In this document: piece by piece, positions 52,823-61,879 of the stretch
Position numbering within the stretch: position 1 is the first letter of the stretch
How the letters are laid out: every line of letters begins with the position of its first letter
The notes under the pieces: generated by a model
Seen by the model: only the letters and a program-made list of their open reading frames with translations
What the model was told of the DNA's origin: nothing
The model's database searches: none
Made by a program: the position numbers and the translations under genes
DNA from: Picosynechococcus sp. PCC 7002
Lineage (GTDB): Bacteria; Cyanobacteriota; Cyanobacteriia; Cyanobacteriales; MRBY01
DNA: 64,000 nucleotides
NCBI RefSeq assembly: GCF_963860125.1
Contig: NZ_CAWLFA010000001.1
Coordinates: 1,612,001 to 1,676,000, forward strand
Direction: 5' to 3'

Positions 52823-54148
52823 ATGACCCTTTCTGACACAAAATTAGGTGGTTTTGACCCGCAGCTTCCCCCAGAACAGGGAGTGATCGACAGTTGCGTG
52901 CATTGTGGCTTTTGTTTGGATACCTGTCCGAGCTATCGGGTGCTCGGCTCGGAGATGGATTCTCCCCGGGGCCGTATTTACCTGATGGATGCGATCGCCA
53001 AAGGGGAGGCAGAAATTAACAGCGCGACGGTGCAACATTTCGATAGTTGCCTAGGGTGTTTGGCCTGTACTTCGGCTTGTCCGTCGGGAGTCCGTTATGA
53101 CGAACTGCTGGCCTCGATGCGGGCGCAAATTGAGCGCAACTACACCAGAAGCCTCGGCGATCGCCTGTTTCGGTGGCTGATTTTTAATTTGTTCCCCTAT
53201 CCTTTGCGCCTAAAACTGCTGCTGCCATTGTTGTGGGTTTATCAAAATTCGGGTCTGCAATGGCTCGTTCGGAAACTGGGGATTCTCAAACTAATTCCTC
53301 GACTGGCGGCGATGGAGTTGATTCTGCCGAAAGTTAATCTCCAGGCCAGCAAAAAAGTATTACCCACCCTGATTCCAGCCCAGGGGGAAAAACGGTACCG
53401 TGTTGGCATGGTGCTGGGCTGTGTCCAACGGTTGTTCTTTTCTCCGGTGAATGAAGCAACGGCGCGAGTATTGACGGCCAATGGCTGTGAAGTGGTGATT
53501 CCCCAGGGTCAGGGATGTTGTGCGGCGCTTCCGGCCCACCAAGGACAAACGGTGCAAGCCCAAGAACTCGCCCGTCAAATGATTGATAGTTTTGCCGATC
53601 AAGACCTCGATTACATCATTATCAATGCCGCCGGTTGTGGCCACACCCTTAAGGAATATGGGCAAATTTTGCAAGATGACCCAGGATATGCCCAAAAAGC
53701 CCAGGATTTTGCGGCTAAAGTGCGTGATGCTCAGGAATTTCTCGCAACGGTGGGTTTAACGACCCCTTTAAATCCTTTAACATCCGAAGCTTTTCCTCTG
53801 GTTTATCAGGATGCTTGCCACCTGCTCCATGGCCAAAAAATTGCCGCCCAACCGCGCGATCTACTCCGACAAATTCCCAATATGCAGCTCCGGGAACCCG
53901 CTGAACATAATCTTTGTTGCGGCAGTGCTGGGGTATTTAACCTCCTTCAACCGAAAATTGCCGCCGAACTGGGGGAACGGAAAGCCAGAAATTTACTAAA
54001 TACTGGGGCGAAGGCGATCGCCTCGGCGAATCCAGGCTGTAGTCTACAAATCCAAAACCAGCTCCAGCAGCAAGGACAAACCATTCCCCTGTGGCATCCG
54101 ATGGAACTGCTCGATTTTGCCATTCGCGGCGTCCCCTTGCCCCTATAA
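52823..54148 (+). CDS. glcF: Glycolate oxidase iron-sulfur subunit (GlcF)
   Basis: 441 residues. Two ferredoxin-type [4Fe-4S] motifs: CVHCGFCLDTCPSYRV (near residue 27) and CLGCLACTSACPSGVRY (near 76). Then two CCG-type cysteine-rich domains: GCCAALPAHQGQT with NAAGCGH, and CCGSAGVFNL with NPGCSLQIQNQL. This is the iron-sulfur subunit of glycolate/lactate dehydrogenase, which oxidises glycolate from photorespiration with a flavin subunit not in the window. Its TAA overlaps the next ATG by 1 nt (TAATG). Confidence 0.95.
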   Translation: MTLSDTKLGGFDPQLPPEQGVIDSCVHCGFCLDTCPSYRVLGSEMDSPRGRIYLMDAIAKGEAEINSATVQHFDSCLGCLACTSACPSGVRYDELLASMRAQIERNYTRSLGDRLFRWLIFNLFPYPLRLKLLLPLLWVYQNSGLQWLVRKLGILKLIPRLAAMELILPKVNLQASKKVLPTLIPAQGEKRYRVGMVLGCVQRLFFSPVNEATARVLTANGCEVVIPQGQGCCAALPAHQGQTVQAQELARQMIDSFADQDLDYIIINAAGCGHTLKEYGQILQDDPGYAQKAQDFAAKVRDAQEFLATVGLTTPLNPLTSEAFPLVYQDACHLLHGQKIAAQPRDLLRQIPNMQLREPAEHNLCCGSAGVFNLLQPKIAAELGERKARNLLNTGAKAIASANPGCSLQIQNQLQQQGQTIPLWHPMELLDFAIRGVPLPL

Positions 54149-54177
54149 TGATCCCGATATCTATGGTGGAGAACGTG

Positions 54178-55239
54178 ATGGCACGGCAACGGGTTGGTTT
54201 ATTGTTTGGCGGGAAATCTGGGGAGCATGATGTTTCCATCGTTTCAGCGGCGGCGATCGCCAAAGCCTTTGCCCAGGAAGATAACCCAGACAAATACGAA
54301 CTCCTCCCGTTTTACATTGACCGTAATGGTATTTGGCACGACCCAGAGATTTCCCAACAGGTACTCACTGCCGGAAAAGCCCTCCCCGTAGAAACCGTTG
54401 ATCCGGCCAGTCGTTGGCAATTTCCCCCAGCGGCCCCCAGCATTGATGCGTGGTTTCCCATTGTCCACGGGCCCAACGGTGAAGATGGCACCCTCCAAGG
54501 CCTGCTGACCCTCATGGAAAAGCCCTTTGTGGGGAGTAAAGTGCTCGGTTCGGCGGCAGGCATGGATAAGCTGGCGATGAAAATGGTTTTTGCCCAGGCG
54601 GGTTTGGCCCAGGTGGATTATGTGGGCGTGTTGCGTTCTGAAGTGTGGTCTGGCCCCTGTGTTTTCCCAAAGGTCTGCGACAAAATTGAAGCCCAGCTTG
54701 ATTACCCGATGTTCGTCAAACCCGCAAATCTGGGGTCTTCCGTGGGGATTAGTAAAGTGCGCACCCGTGACGAACTGGAAAAAGCGCTGGATCTCGCGGC
54801 GGAATATGACCGTCGGCTTATTGTTGAAGCTGGGGTAACAGCCCGGGAAGTAGAATGTGCCGTCCTAGGAAATGATCAGCCCAAAGCTTCGGTGGTGGGG
54901 GAAATTCGCTTTGACAGTGATTTCTACGACTACGAAACGAAGTACACCGACGGGAAATCTAGTATGCACATTCCTGCTGAGATCCCAGGGGCGATCGCCC
55001 AACAAATTCAAGAACTCGCCATTAAAGCGTTCCAAGCCCTCGACTGCCGTGGCATTGCCCGGGTGGATTTTTTCTATGTGGAAGCGACCCAGACGGTGTT
55101 AATTAACGAAATTAATACCCTGCCTGGGTTTACAGCCCTGAGTATGTACCCGCAATTGTGGCAACAGAGCGGCGTTCCCTTCCCTCAATTGGTGGATCGC
55201 CTGGTGCAATTTGCCCTGGAGGATGTCCCACAGGCTTAA
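54178..55239 (+). CDS. ddl: D-alanine--D-alanine ligase
   Basis: 353 residues from the ATG at 54178 (MARQRVGLLFGGKSGEHDV). GGTGGAG lies 6 nt before it. Upstream in-frame ATGs at 54148 (overlapping the glcF stop) and 54163 lack a good ribosome site. ATP-grasp fold with FVKPANLGSSVGISKV, DYETKYTDGKS and EINTLPGFTALSMYP. It makes the D-Ala-D-Ala dipeptide of peptidoglycan. A terminator at 55268-55291 follows, shared with pgk. Confidence 0.96.
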   Translation: MARQRVGLLFGGKSGEHDVSIVSAAAIAKAFAQEDNPDKYELLPFYIDRNGIWHDPEISQQVLTAGKALPVETVDPASRWQFPPAAPSIDAWFPIVHGPNGEDGTLQGLLTLMEKPFVGSKVLGSAAGMDKLAMKMVFAQAGLAQVDYVGVLRSEVWSGPCVFPKVCDKIEAQLDYPMFVKPANLGSSVGISKVRTRDELEKALDLAAEYDRRLIVEAGVTAREVECAVLGNDQPKASVVGEIRFDSDFYDYETKYTDGKSSMHIPAEIPGAIAQQIQELAIKAFQALDCRGIARVDFFYVEATQTVLINEINTLPGFTALSMYPQLWQQSGVPFPQLVDRLVQFALEDVPQA

Positions 55240-55267
55240 CATTCTCGGAAAATTCTTTGTAAAAAAG

Positions 55268-55291
55268 CCCCCCTAAATTGAGCTAGGGGGG
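55268..55291. terminator. Bidirectional terminator between ddl and pgk
   Basis: CCCCCCTA (55268-55275) pairs with TAGGGGGG (55284-55291) with an 8-nt loop; upstream A-run (55261-55266) gives a U-tail on the minus strand, and TATTTG a weak one on the plus. Confidence 0.85.
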
Positions 55292-55322
55292 TATTTGTTA
55301 GAGCAAAAGAACGGTTAAAAGT

Positions 55323-56519
55323 TTAGGCATCATCGAGGGCAACAATACCGGGAAGCTCTTTTCCTTCGAGCAGTTCGAGGCTGGCACCACCACCTGTGGA
55401 AATGTGACTCATTTTGTCTGCAACACCAACTTTTTCGACGGCCGCAACGGAGTCTCCACCCCCAATAATCGTGACCGTACCAGTTTCAGTCGCACCAGCA
55501 AGGGTCTTGGCGATCGCCTCGGTACCCACGGCAAATTTATCGAACTCGAATACCCCCATTGGGCCATTCCAGATCGCTGTACCACAGCCATCAAGAGCTT
55601 CTTGGAAGACCTTCACAGAATCAGCACCAATGTCGAGACCCATCCAGCCGTCGGGAATTGCGTCAACGCTGACAGTTTTAGCTTCAGCATCGGGGGCAAA
55701 CTTGTCTGCGACAATCACGTCAGTGGGCAGCAAAATTTTCCCCTGGGCCTTTTCCATTAAGCTCTTTGCCAAATCAATTTTGTCGTCTTCGACGAGGGAA
55801 CCACCGACGGATTTCCCTTGAGCTTTATAGAACGTAAAGATCATCCCGCCGCCGATCAAGAGCTTGTCGCACTTTTCGAGGAGGGTTTCGATGACGCCAA
55901 TTTTGCTGGATACTTTAGAACCGCCAACAATCGCCACGAGGGGACGTTTGGGGGCTTCGATGGCGCCCTTGAGGAACTGGAGTTCTTTTTCGATCAAAAG
56001 ACCCGCAACGGAAGTATCAACGTGGTGGGTTACGCCTTCGGTGGAACCATGGGCACGGTGAGCCGTCCCGAACGCATCGTTGACATAGATGTCTGCATTG
56101 GCCGCGAGTTGCTTGGCAAATTCGGGATCATTCTTTTCCTCGCCGGGGTTAAAGCGGAGGTTTTCTAGTAACGCCACTTGACCATTGCCGAGGTTGGCGA
56201 TCGCCTGGTTCACAGCATCTCCAACGCAATCATCACACTTGGTGACAGATTGGCCCAACAATTCAGACAAACGAGCGGCCACAGGCGTTAAGCGCATCGA
56301 ATCAACCACCTGACCCTTCGGACGACCCATGTGGCTCCCAAGAATTACCTTGGCACCTTTCTCAGTCAAATATTTGATGGTGGGGAGTGCTGCCCGAATC
56401 CGGGTATCGTCAGTGATTACACCACTCTCATTGAGGGGTACATTAAAATCAACCCGGACAAACACGCGCTTACCGCTTAAATCTGCCTCTGTTAAATTTG
56501 CAACTGATTTCTTAGCCAC
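55323..56519 (-). CDS. pgk: Phosphoglycerate kinase
   Basis: 398 residues, full length. Conserved RVDFNVPLNE, LGSHMGRPKGQ, AFGTAHRAHGST and GGGDSVAAVEK with the ending SHISTGGGASLELLEGK. Both nucleotide- and 3-phosphoglycerate-binding halves are intact. It serves both the Calvin cycle and glycolysis. The start at 56519 has AGGATCC upstream. Divergent from the stress-protein gene by 158 nt. Confidence 0.98.
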   Translation of the reverse strand: MAKKSVANLTEADLSGKRVFVRVDFNVPLNESGVITDDTRIRAALPTIKYLTEKGAKVILGSHMGRPKGQVVDSMRLTPVAARLSELLGQSVTKCDDCVGDAVNQAIANLGNGQVALLENLRFNPGEEKNDPEFAKQLAANADIYVNDAFGTAHRAHGSTEGVTHHVDTSVAGLLIEKELQFLKGAIEAPKRPLVAIVGGSKVSSKIGVIETLLEKCDKLLIGGGMIFTFYKAQGKSVGGSLVEDDKIDLAKSLMEKAQGKILLPTDVIVADKFAPDAEAKTVSVDAIPDGWMGLDIGADSVKVFQEALDGCGTAIWNGPMGVFEFDKFAVGTEAIAKTLAGATETGTVTIIGGGDSVAAVEKVGVADKMSHISTGGGASLELLEGKELPGIVALDDA

Positions 56520-56677
56520 AATTAGGATCCTCCAAATGCTTGCTTTTTATAAAGTTCTGTCATCTTGTCATCAGAAGAAGACCATTTTTCCGAGAAAATT
56601 GAACTAGAAGTTCCAAATCCAGAAAAATATCTCCATGCAGATTTTACCGGAGCCTGTGTCTAGGAGGTAGAGCTACC

Positions 56678-57082
56678 ATGTTTAAAACTATTCTTTTTCC
56701 CGTTGATAAAAGTCGTGAAGCCCGTGAAGCGGCGGAGACAGTGATTCAGCTTGTGAAATCTTTCCAAAGTCGTTTAGTCCTGCTCTCCGTGGTCGAACCG
56801 ACAGAGCCAGAGGAACGCCAGGGGGTGATGAATTCCGAAGAAGCGGTGGCCAAGCTCCTCCAGGGAGCCCATGATCTCTTTGCCCAAGCGGGGATCGAAG
56901 CGGAGATTATTGAACGGGAAGGGATGCCATCTTTTACTATTTGTGATGTGGCCGATGAAATTGAAGCTGATCTAATTGTGATGGGCTGTCGGGGTATGGG
57001 CTTAACCCAAGAAGGAGTCGCCGAAAGTGTCACGAGCAAAGTTACGAATCTTTCTCCTTGTCCGGTCTTGATTATCCCCTAG
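56678..57082 (+). CDS. Universal stress protein family (UspA)
   Basis: 134 residues. FKTILFPVDKSREAREAAET at the start, QSRLVLLSVVEPTEPEE, then ADLIVMGCRGMGLTQEGVAE and SKVTNLSPCPVLIIP, the UspA ATP-binding loop near the motif G-x2-G-x9, and typical C-terminus. AGGAGG lies 10 nt before the ATG. Small, soluble dimeric stress proteins. Role here not assigned. Confidence 0.92.
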   Translation: MFKTILFPVDKSREAREAAETVIQLVKSFQSRLVLLSVVEPTEPEERQGVMNSEEAVAKLLQGAHDLFAQAGIEAEIIEREGMPSFTICDVADEIEADLIVMGCRGMGLTQEGVAESVTSKVTNLSPCPVLIIP

Positions 57083-57554
57083 GGATTTGCTCTGCCAGTT
57101 AAATATCCAGCTTGAGATCACTGCTCTTTTTTTCTACAGGGCGGAGGCGATCACCTTTTGCTGTTCAGCCTTTTCGCCCATGGCAATGTCAGAATTTTGA
57201 TTTTTAATGAAGCAAGACTCAAAAAATCATTAAGTATTTATATTTATTCCAGTGCTTCTGTCTCTGAGCAGAGAATGATTAAATACAGATCAAAATTGCG
57301 ACAATTTTCGCAGATAAAAAATTGATCATCTTGTCTATGGCGAAAGTAGGAGTCGAAATTAACATTCATCACTTATGATTGCATTAAGATTGAACAAAAT
57401 AGGTACTGTAGCGTCCCAATTAAAACAATAGATGTCTAGTTATATTTCTATGGGGAAAATAAAAAATAAAAGAGCAATCCTTTAACGGCAATGAGTATCA
57501 CTGGGTCTGTAAAGTATTGTTCTTGCATCGTCACAGTAGGTTGAAATAGCGCTT
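57083..57554. other. 472-nt AT-rich intergenic region
   Basis: No coding frame of note. It includes a TTAATGA/TCATTAA inverted repeat (57204-57210/57228-57234) with a 17-nt spacer, HIP1-like GGCGATCACC near 57147, and several AT tracts. No tRNA or structured RNA recognised. It should hold the promoter of the gene at 57555. Confidence 0.4.
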
Positions 57555-58109
57555 ATGAATGCAGCATCTACCAACAATGGTCCGAAAATTCAGTTGATCG
57601 GCGAAGTCCTTGAAGATGCAGGCTTAATTTCTGAAGCCCAATTACAAACGGCTCTTTTTGATCAGCAAATTTATAGTGATTTAAAATTTGGTGAAATTTT
57701 GACTTTGCGGGGCTGGATTCGTCAACCCACGGCTGATTTTTTTGCAAAGTATGCTAAACAAGAGTTGATCTTAATTGATAGCAAACGGCTTGGTGATTAT
57801 TTACTTGAAGCGGATTTACTGACCACTGAGCAGCTCGCTCTAATTCTTGATGAGCAACGGCTAAACCATATGTTATTCGGCAGTTTAGCGGTGTTGAAAG
57901 GTTATATTCCCCAGAAAACCTTGAATTTTTTCCTGCGTCGTATCCTAAATCAACATGTTGGCGATCGCCGATTTTGGCAGACCACCCATCATCCCAAAAC
58001 ATCTCTCGCCCAGCAGCCCAACGCGAAAGCGACTCAACCCCCACTCTCTAAAGAGACCCTAAACACGGCCAAGGAGACTGATCCCACAGAAATTAACTGG
58101 ATTGGTTAA
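57555..58109 (+). CDS. Protein with two tandem GspE/MshE N-domain-like repeats
   Basis: 184 residues. Two copies of the same ~45-residue unit: LIGEVLEDAGLISEAQLQTA ... FGEILTLRGWI and LGDYLLEADLLTTEQLALIL ... FGSLAVLKGYI. This pattern (a leading [IL]G, then AGL[IL], EEQL, and G.[IL]) is that of the MshEN/GspE N-terminal domain, which in other proteins binds cyclic-di-GMP. Here it is free-standing, with no ATPase, followed by a disordered tail (HPKTSLAQQPNAKATQPP). Role unknown; c-di-GMP binding is speculation. Confidence 0.72.
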   Translation: MNAASTNNGPKIQLIGEVLEDAGLISEAQLQTALFDQQIYSDLKFGEILTLRGWIRQPTADFFAKYAKQELILIDSKRLGDYLLEADLLTTEQLALILDEQRLNHMLFGSLAVLKGYIPQKTLNFFLRRILNQHVGDRRFWQTTHHPKTSLAQQPNAKATQPPLSKETLNTAKETDPTEINWIG

Positions 58110-58230
58110 TTTACTCTTGATTGTTTTGAAAAATAGGACTTAATCCTGAACAAGTCTGACCCATGGCGATCGCCACCCACGCGGATCGCCGCATTCTAAT
58201 GGCGAAACAAATATAATGTAGCGGACAATA

Positions 58231-58259
58231 AAAAAAAGAGAGGACTAAAATGCCTCTCC
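58231..58259 (-). terminator. Terminator of psaC
   Basis: GAGAGG (58238-58243) pairs with CCTCTC (58253-58258); on the minus strand the stem is followed by TTTTTTT (58237-58231). It lies ~87 nt after the psaC stop. Confidence 0.8.
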
Positions 58260-58345
58260 GGAAATGACCAGAATGGTTGAAAACGTTAATGGGATAGTGT
58301 TTTAATATAACCCAATACAAAAAGGCTTGTGTTAAATGGGCGAAT

Positions 58346-58591
58346 TTAGTAGGCCAGACCCATACTACGAGTTGTCTCGGCACCGAGGTAAACCCGGATA
58401 CTGAGAAAGTCGGTGGGGCAAGCAGTTTCACACCGCTTACAACCAACGCAATCTTCTGTTCTAGGAGAAGATGCGATCTGACCCGCTTTGCAGCCATCCC
58501 AAGGAACCATCTCTAGGACATCAAGGGGACAGGCACGGACGCACTGGGTGCAGCCAATGCAAGTGTCGTAAATTTTAACGCTATGAGACAT
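58346..58591 (-). CDS. psaC: Photosystem I iron-sulfur subunit VII (PsaC)
   Basis: 81 residues, the universal length. Two ferredoxin motifs: CIGCTQCVRACPLDVLEM and CVGCKRCETACPTDFLSI, which bind the FA and FB [4Fe-4S] clusters. It is the stromal terminal electron acceptor of PSI and docks PsaD/PsaE. GGAG lies about 10 nt before the ATG. Monocistronic, followed by a terminator. Confidence 0.99.
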   Translation of the reverse strand: MSHSVKIYDTCIGCTQCVRACPLDVLEMVPWDGCKAGQIASSPRTEDCVGCKRCETACPTDFLSIRVYLGAETTRSMGLAY

Positions 58592-58845
58592 TGAGTGTTA
58601 ACTCCTACAAGAATGTGGTTTGATTATGTCAGCATTCTGGATTATGGGTTAGTTTACCGCAGGGCTAGAAGTCCCTTGGCGAAAAGGTGATATAAGTTTA
58701 CGTTGCGTTACATATCCCTAAAAAACCGGCGTCTCTAGGCAATTTTGAGCGTTTTTTGAAATTTTCTGGGGTGCTTTTTGGGGGCAAAACCAGGGTTTCT
58801 ATTGATTCGATGTTGACTACAAAATTTTAGGAACAAAACTTTACT

Positions 58846-59424
58846 ATGGCCATCCGCTTCCAAGCTCTCGAAGTTGTTGCCCTCTCCGTACCAGAGGCAC
58901 CCCGTCCGATTCAAGAGTATCTCCAAGACATTGATTGTCTGGTGGGGGCGATCGCCGATCCAGAACGCACCGAAAAAATTGCCCCGGATCAATACCAACT
59001 CAAAATGCGGCCCATTGGCTTTTTAGATCTGTACAAATTTCAGCCCATTGTGACCTTGAAAATTTGGTGCGATCGCCACTACCAAGTCCATATCAAAAGT
59101 TTGGACTACCAGTTGCGGGGTCTAGAACCCTTTATGAAGGGCTTTAAACTCGATGTGACTGGTCGGTTACAACCCATCGCCGATGAACAGGAGCAATGGT
59201 TACTCGAAGGTGAAGCGGATCTCCAGGTTAAACTCGAATTGCCGCCGCCCCTCTGGTTTACCCCCAAAGCACTGGTGAAAAAAACGGGCGATCGCCTTTT
59301 GCGGGAAATTCTCCAACGCATCAAGGGGCAACTCCTTGACCAGTTAGTGCGTGACTACCAAGTTTGGGCCAACGGTACCCGCGAAAATTCTGCCTGTGGC
59401 GATCGCCTCGAAACTCACCCGTAA
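58846..59424 (+). CDS. DUF1997-family protein
   Basis: 192 residues with the DUF1997 order: RFQALEVVALSVPEAPRPIQ, QLKMRPIGFLDLYKFQPIVT, LEPFMKGFKLDVTGRLQP and ELPPPLWFTPKALVKKTGDR. The lipid-binding-like (START/Bet v 1-type) shape of this family is inferred. Cyanobacteria and chloroplasts have it; the role is unknown. Divergent from psaC. Confidence 0.85.
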   Translation: MAIRFQALEVVALSVPEAPRPIQEYLQDIDCLVGAIADPERTEKIAPDQYQLKMRPIGFLDLYKFQPIVTLKIWCDRHYQVHIKSLDYQLRGLEPFMKGFKLDVTGRLQPIADEQEQWLLEGEADLQVKLELPPPLWFTPKALVKKTGDRLLREILQRIKGQLLDQLVRDYQVWANGTRENSACGDRLETHP

Positions 59425-59520
59425 ATTTCCCGAAGGATACAGCCTGGTGCCATGGGTCAAAATTCCGTAAAATCCAAAAATTTCCTATAAAATAGCAGAT
59501 TTTGCCGCCACAAAAGTTAA

Positions 59521-59549
59521 TTTCCGCTCTCTGGAAAAATCGCTATGAT
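59521..59549 (+). promoter_or_regulatory. Possible promoter of the small membrane-protein gene
   Basis: TTTCCG (59521-59526), 17-nt spacer, TATGAT (59544-59549). The -10 is close to consensus; the -35 is weak. It lies about 30 nt before the ATG at 59580. Confidence 0.35.
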
Positions 59550-59579
59550 GAAATTGAATGTACAGTTACCCTAATCCTA

Positions 59580-59702
59580 TGGATATCAAATTACTTTTAT
59601 TGGCTTTGACTGGTGTCTTTACCGTGGCTTGTCTCTTTTTCGGTACCCAAAATGGTTTTTATGATTCCGATGATTACCATGGCAATGGTTCTGCCCACTA
59701 AT
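59580..59702 (+). CDS. 40-residue single-helix membrane protein (NdhP-like)
   Basis: Encodes MDIKLLLLALTGVFTVACLF then a polar tail with FYDSDDYHGNGSAH, 40 residues, with a stop. One membrane helix plus a 14-residue hydrophilic end rich in Asp, Tyr and Gly. The tail strongly resembles the small NDH-1 subunit NdhP of cyanobacteria as I remember it (one helix, conserved C-terminus), but I cannot align it here. A promoter-like TATGAT precedes it. Too small to be found by simple length filters. Confidence 0.6.
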
Positions 59703-59831
59703 GCCCCTATCCACATTTTTTTGGGAGTTTCGCCACAAGTTCCCTTAACCATGTCTTTTATTGTTCGTTGAGATACTCTAGGATCTCCTGCGGCGATCGC
59801 CTCCTTGGGATTCTAGAATTTTTTGTGCCCA

Positions 59832-61484
59832 ATGCCCCCTGTCGTCGCGCCTGATTTGCCTCAATTATCCTGCCTGCCCTACGCCACTGGCCAACAAGCA
59901 GAAGGTGTTTGTCTGCTTCTGACATTGGGGCCTTATCAACTGCTCCTCGACTGTGGTGTCAAGGATTTTGAGCATTTTCTGGCCCGGGACAAAATGCCCG
60001 ATGCTGTTTTTTGCAGCCATGCCCACCGGGATCACGCTGAGGGAATTCTCGCTCTACATCGCCATTTTCCAGCAGTCCCCATTTACCTCAGTGCCGCGAC
60101 CCAAGCATTGTTGCCCCTCAATTGGCCTGGGACAAAAGTTCCCGCTGAGTTGGGTCAAGTGCTGCCCTGGCGATCGCCCGTAGAAATTGCGAAAAATTTA
60201 ACCCTGCAACTTTTCCCTGCTGGACATTTACCAGGGGCGGCGGCGGCCTTGTTTACGCTCCATACCCCAGAGCGAGATTACACGGTATTTTATACGGGGG
60301 ATTTTTCCGTTTCCCATTTTCAGTTGGTGAATGGTTTGTCTATCGAGGCCCTGCGGGGTCTCCAGCCCGATGTGTTGATCATCGAGGGTAGCTATGGCAC
60401 CATGCGTCACCCCCATCGCCGTCAACAGGAAAAGTACCTGACCCAACGGATTCTCGACGCCCTAGACGCTGGTCAATCGGTAATTTTGCCAGTACCGCGC
60501 CTCGGCCTCGGCCAAGAAATCCTCAAATTACTGCGATCGCATCACCAATTTACGGGCAAAAAAGTCGATATTTGGGTGGAAGGCCAAGTGGCCCGTGGTT
60601 GTGATTTGTATCTAGAGATTTTGCCCGAACTGCCAAATCCAGTGCAAAATTTCGCCCGTCACCAGGCCCTCTTTTGGGACGACCGGGTTTACCCCCGGAT
60701 GCACCGCCTCGCCCCTGGTGAATATCCAGATCTACACCAGGGCAACCATGTGATCATCACCGATTACACCAATGATTTCGCCAAATATTGTGAGGCAGAG
60801 GAATGTTCTTGTTTACTCCTGTTACCGGAACATCCAGGGGTTTGGTTAGACATTGAAGCGCCTCCCCTCGCGGCGATCGCCCCTAAAAAACACGTCCAAA
60901 TCGAAACCTATCTCCTCGCCGAACACAGCGATGGTCGCAATACCACCCAGTTAATCCATAACTTGCGGCCCCAACACGTTGTCTTTTTCCATGGATCTTC
61001 CCAAGACCTAGAAGATCTCACCGCCCTCGAAGAACTCCAAAGCCGCTACCAACTCCATTGTCCCGCCGCTGGCAAGTTAGTTGAGCTTCCCATTGGGGCC
61101 ACTTTTATCCAACCAGCAGGCCCCCACAGCACGGAATACGAAGGGGAAATCAATGAAGTGGGGGCTTGGATCACTATCAGTTTGCCCAATAACCTCAACG
61201 ATGATCCCCGTTGGCAAACCTTTGCGGATACAGGCCTGGTGGAAGCGCGCTGGCAAGGGGAAGAACTCGTACTGCGGGGCATTAACGAACGGGAACTGCT
61301 GCACCATAATGTCGATGCCCAACGATTTAACAACTTAGATTGTTGCCTCAACTGCCGTTTCCAAAAAGGATTGCGCTGCCAACAACCAAAATCCCCCCTG
61401 TATCGCTTTAAGGTGACACCAGAGGGGTATTGTCCAGAGTTTCAGGCGATCACCCAGGCTCCAGATCTGTCGGAAGAAATTTAG
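59832..61484 (+). CDS. Beta-CASP-type metallo-beta-lactamase-fold hydrolase with C-terminal cysteine cluster
   Basis: 550 residues from the ATG at 59832. MBL part: the zinc motif FCSHAHRDHAEGIL near residue 65 and a second His-containing strand FPAGHLPGAAAALF, then VFYTGDFS. The beta-CASP region (IIEGSYGTMRHPHRRQQEK, then ILPVPRLGLGQEILKLLRS) and HVVFFHGSSQDLED follow. This fits the RNA-processing MBL family (CPSF/RNase J relatives). The last ~60 residues have five cysteines (DCCLNCRFQKGLRC ... EGYCPEFQ), unusual for the family and possibly metal-binding. Substrate unknown. Confidence 0.85.
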   Translation: MPPVVAPDLPQLSCLPYATGQQAEGVCLLLTLGPYQLLLDCGVKDFEHFLARDKMPDAVFCSHAHRDHAEGILALHRHFPAVPIYLSAATQALLPLNWPGTKVPAELGQVLPWRSPVEIAKNLTLQLFPAGHLPGAAAALFTLHTPERDYTVFYTGDFSVSHFQLVNGLSIEALRGLQPDVLIIEGSYGTMRHPHRRQQEKYLTQRILDALDAGQSVILPVPRLGLGQEILKLLRSHHQFTGKKVDIWVEGQVARGCDLYLEILPELPNPVQNFARHQALFWDDRVYPRMHRLAPGEYPDLHQGNHVIITDYTNDFAKYCEAEECSCLLLLPEHPGVWLDIEAPPLAAIAPKKHVQIETYLLAEHSDGRNTTQLIHNLRPQHVVFFHGSSQDLEDLTALEELQSRYQLHCPAAGKLVELPIGATFIQPAGPHSTEYEGEINEVGAWITISLPNNLNDDPRWQTFADTGLVEARWQGEELVLRGINERELLHHNVDAQRFNNLDCCLNCRFQKGLRCQQPKSPLYRFKVTPEGYCPEFQAITQAPDLSEEI

Positions 61485-61795
61485 TCTTGGTTTTTGGAAT
61501 CGGGGAAATGGGGGAAAATTTGCTCCGCTTCTGGGCAATCTTCGGCGATCGCCAGTTCCACGTCCATCTTCGGCACCGAGGCGAGTTTTTGGGTAATGGC
61601 ACCGACGCTTTCTAGGCGCACTAATTCTTCCCAGGAGGAAATTTCATCATCTTCTTCCGTTTCATAACGGATTGTGAGAATTTCTCCCTCAAACGCTGTA
61701 ATGGTTGCATTTTCAATCCAGCGCTGTTGATCCCGCAAGAATATACAAACTTCTTTTTCGTCGTTGCAGATTTGGTTAATCTTGCGGTGTAGCAT
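61481..61795 (-). CDS. DUF6679-type conserved cyanobacterial protein
   Basis: 104 residues from MLHRKINQICNDEKEVCIFL, chosen because GGAG lies 7 nt upstream; the frame extends 60 nt further. Core: LRDQQRWIENATITAFEGEI, then LTIRYETEEDDEISSWEELV and LESVGAITQKLASVPK. Mostly beta strands. This matches the cyanobacterial family DUF6679 as I remember it. No function known. Converges on the beta-CASP gene with a 4-nt overlap. Confidence 0.85.
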   Translation of the reverse strand: MLHRKINQICNDEKEVCIFLRDQQRWIENATITAFEGEILTIRYETEEDDEISSWEELVRLESVGAITQKLASVPKMDVELAIAEDCPEAEQIFPHFPDSKNQD

Positions 61796-61879
61796 AAGCT
61801 TCTCCAAGGTTTGGGCAGAGCACAGTAACATTTCTCTACTAAGCATTGTAGACAATCTCCCTGCACTTTTACAGTCTTT

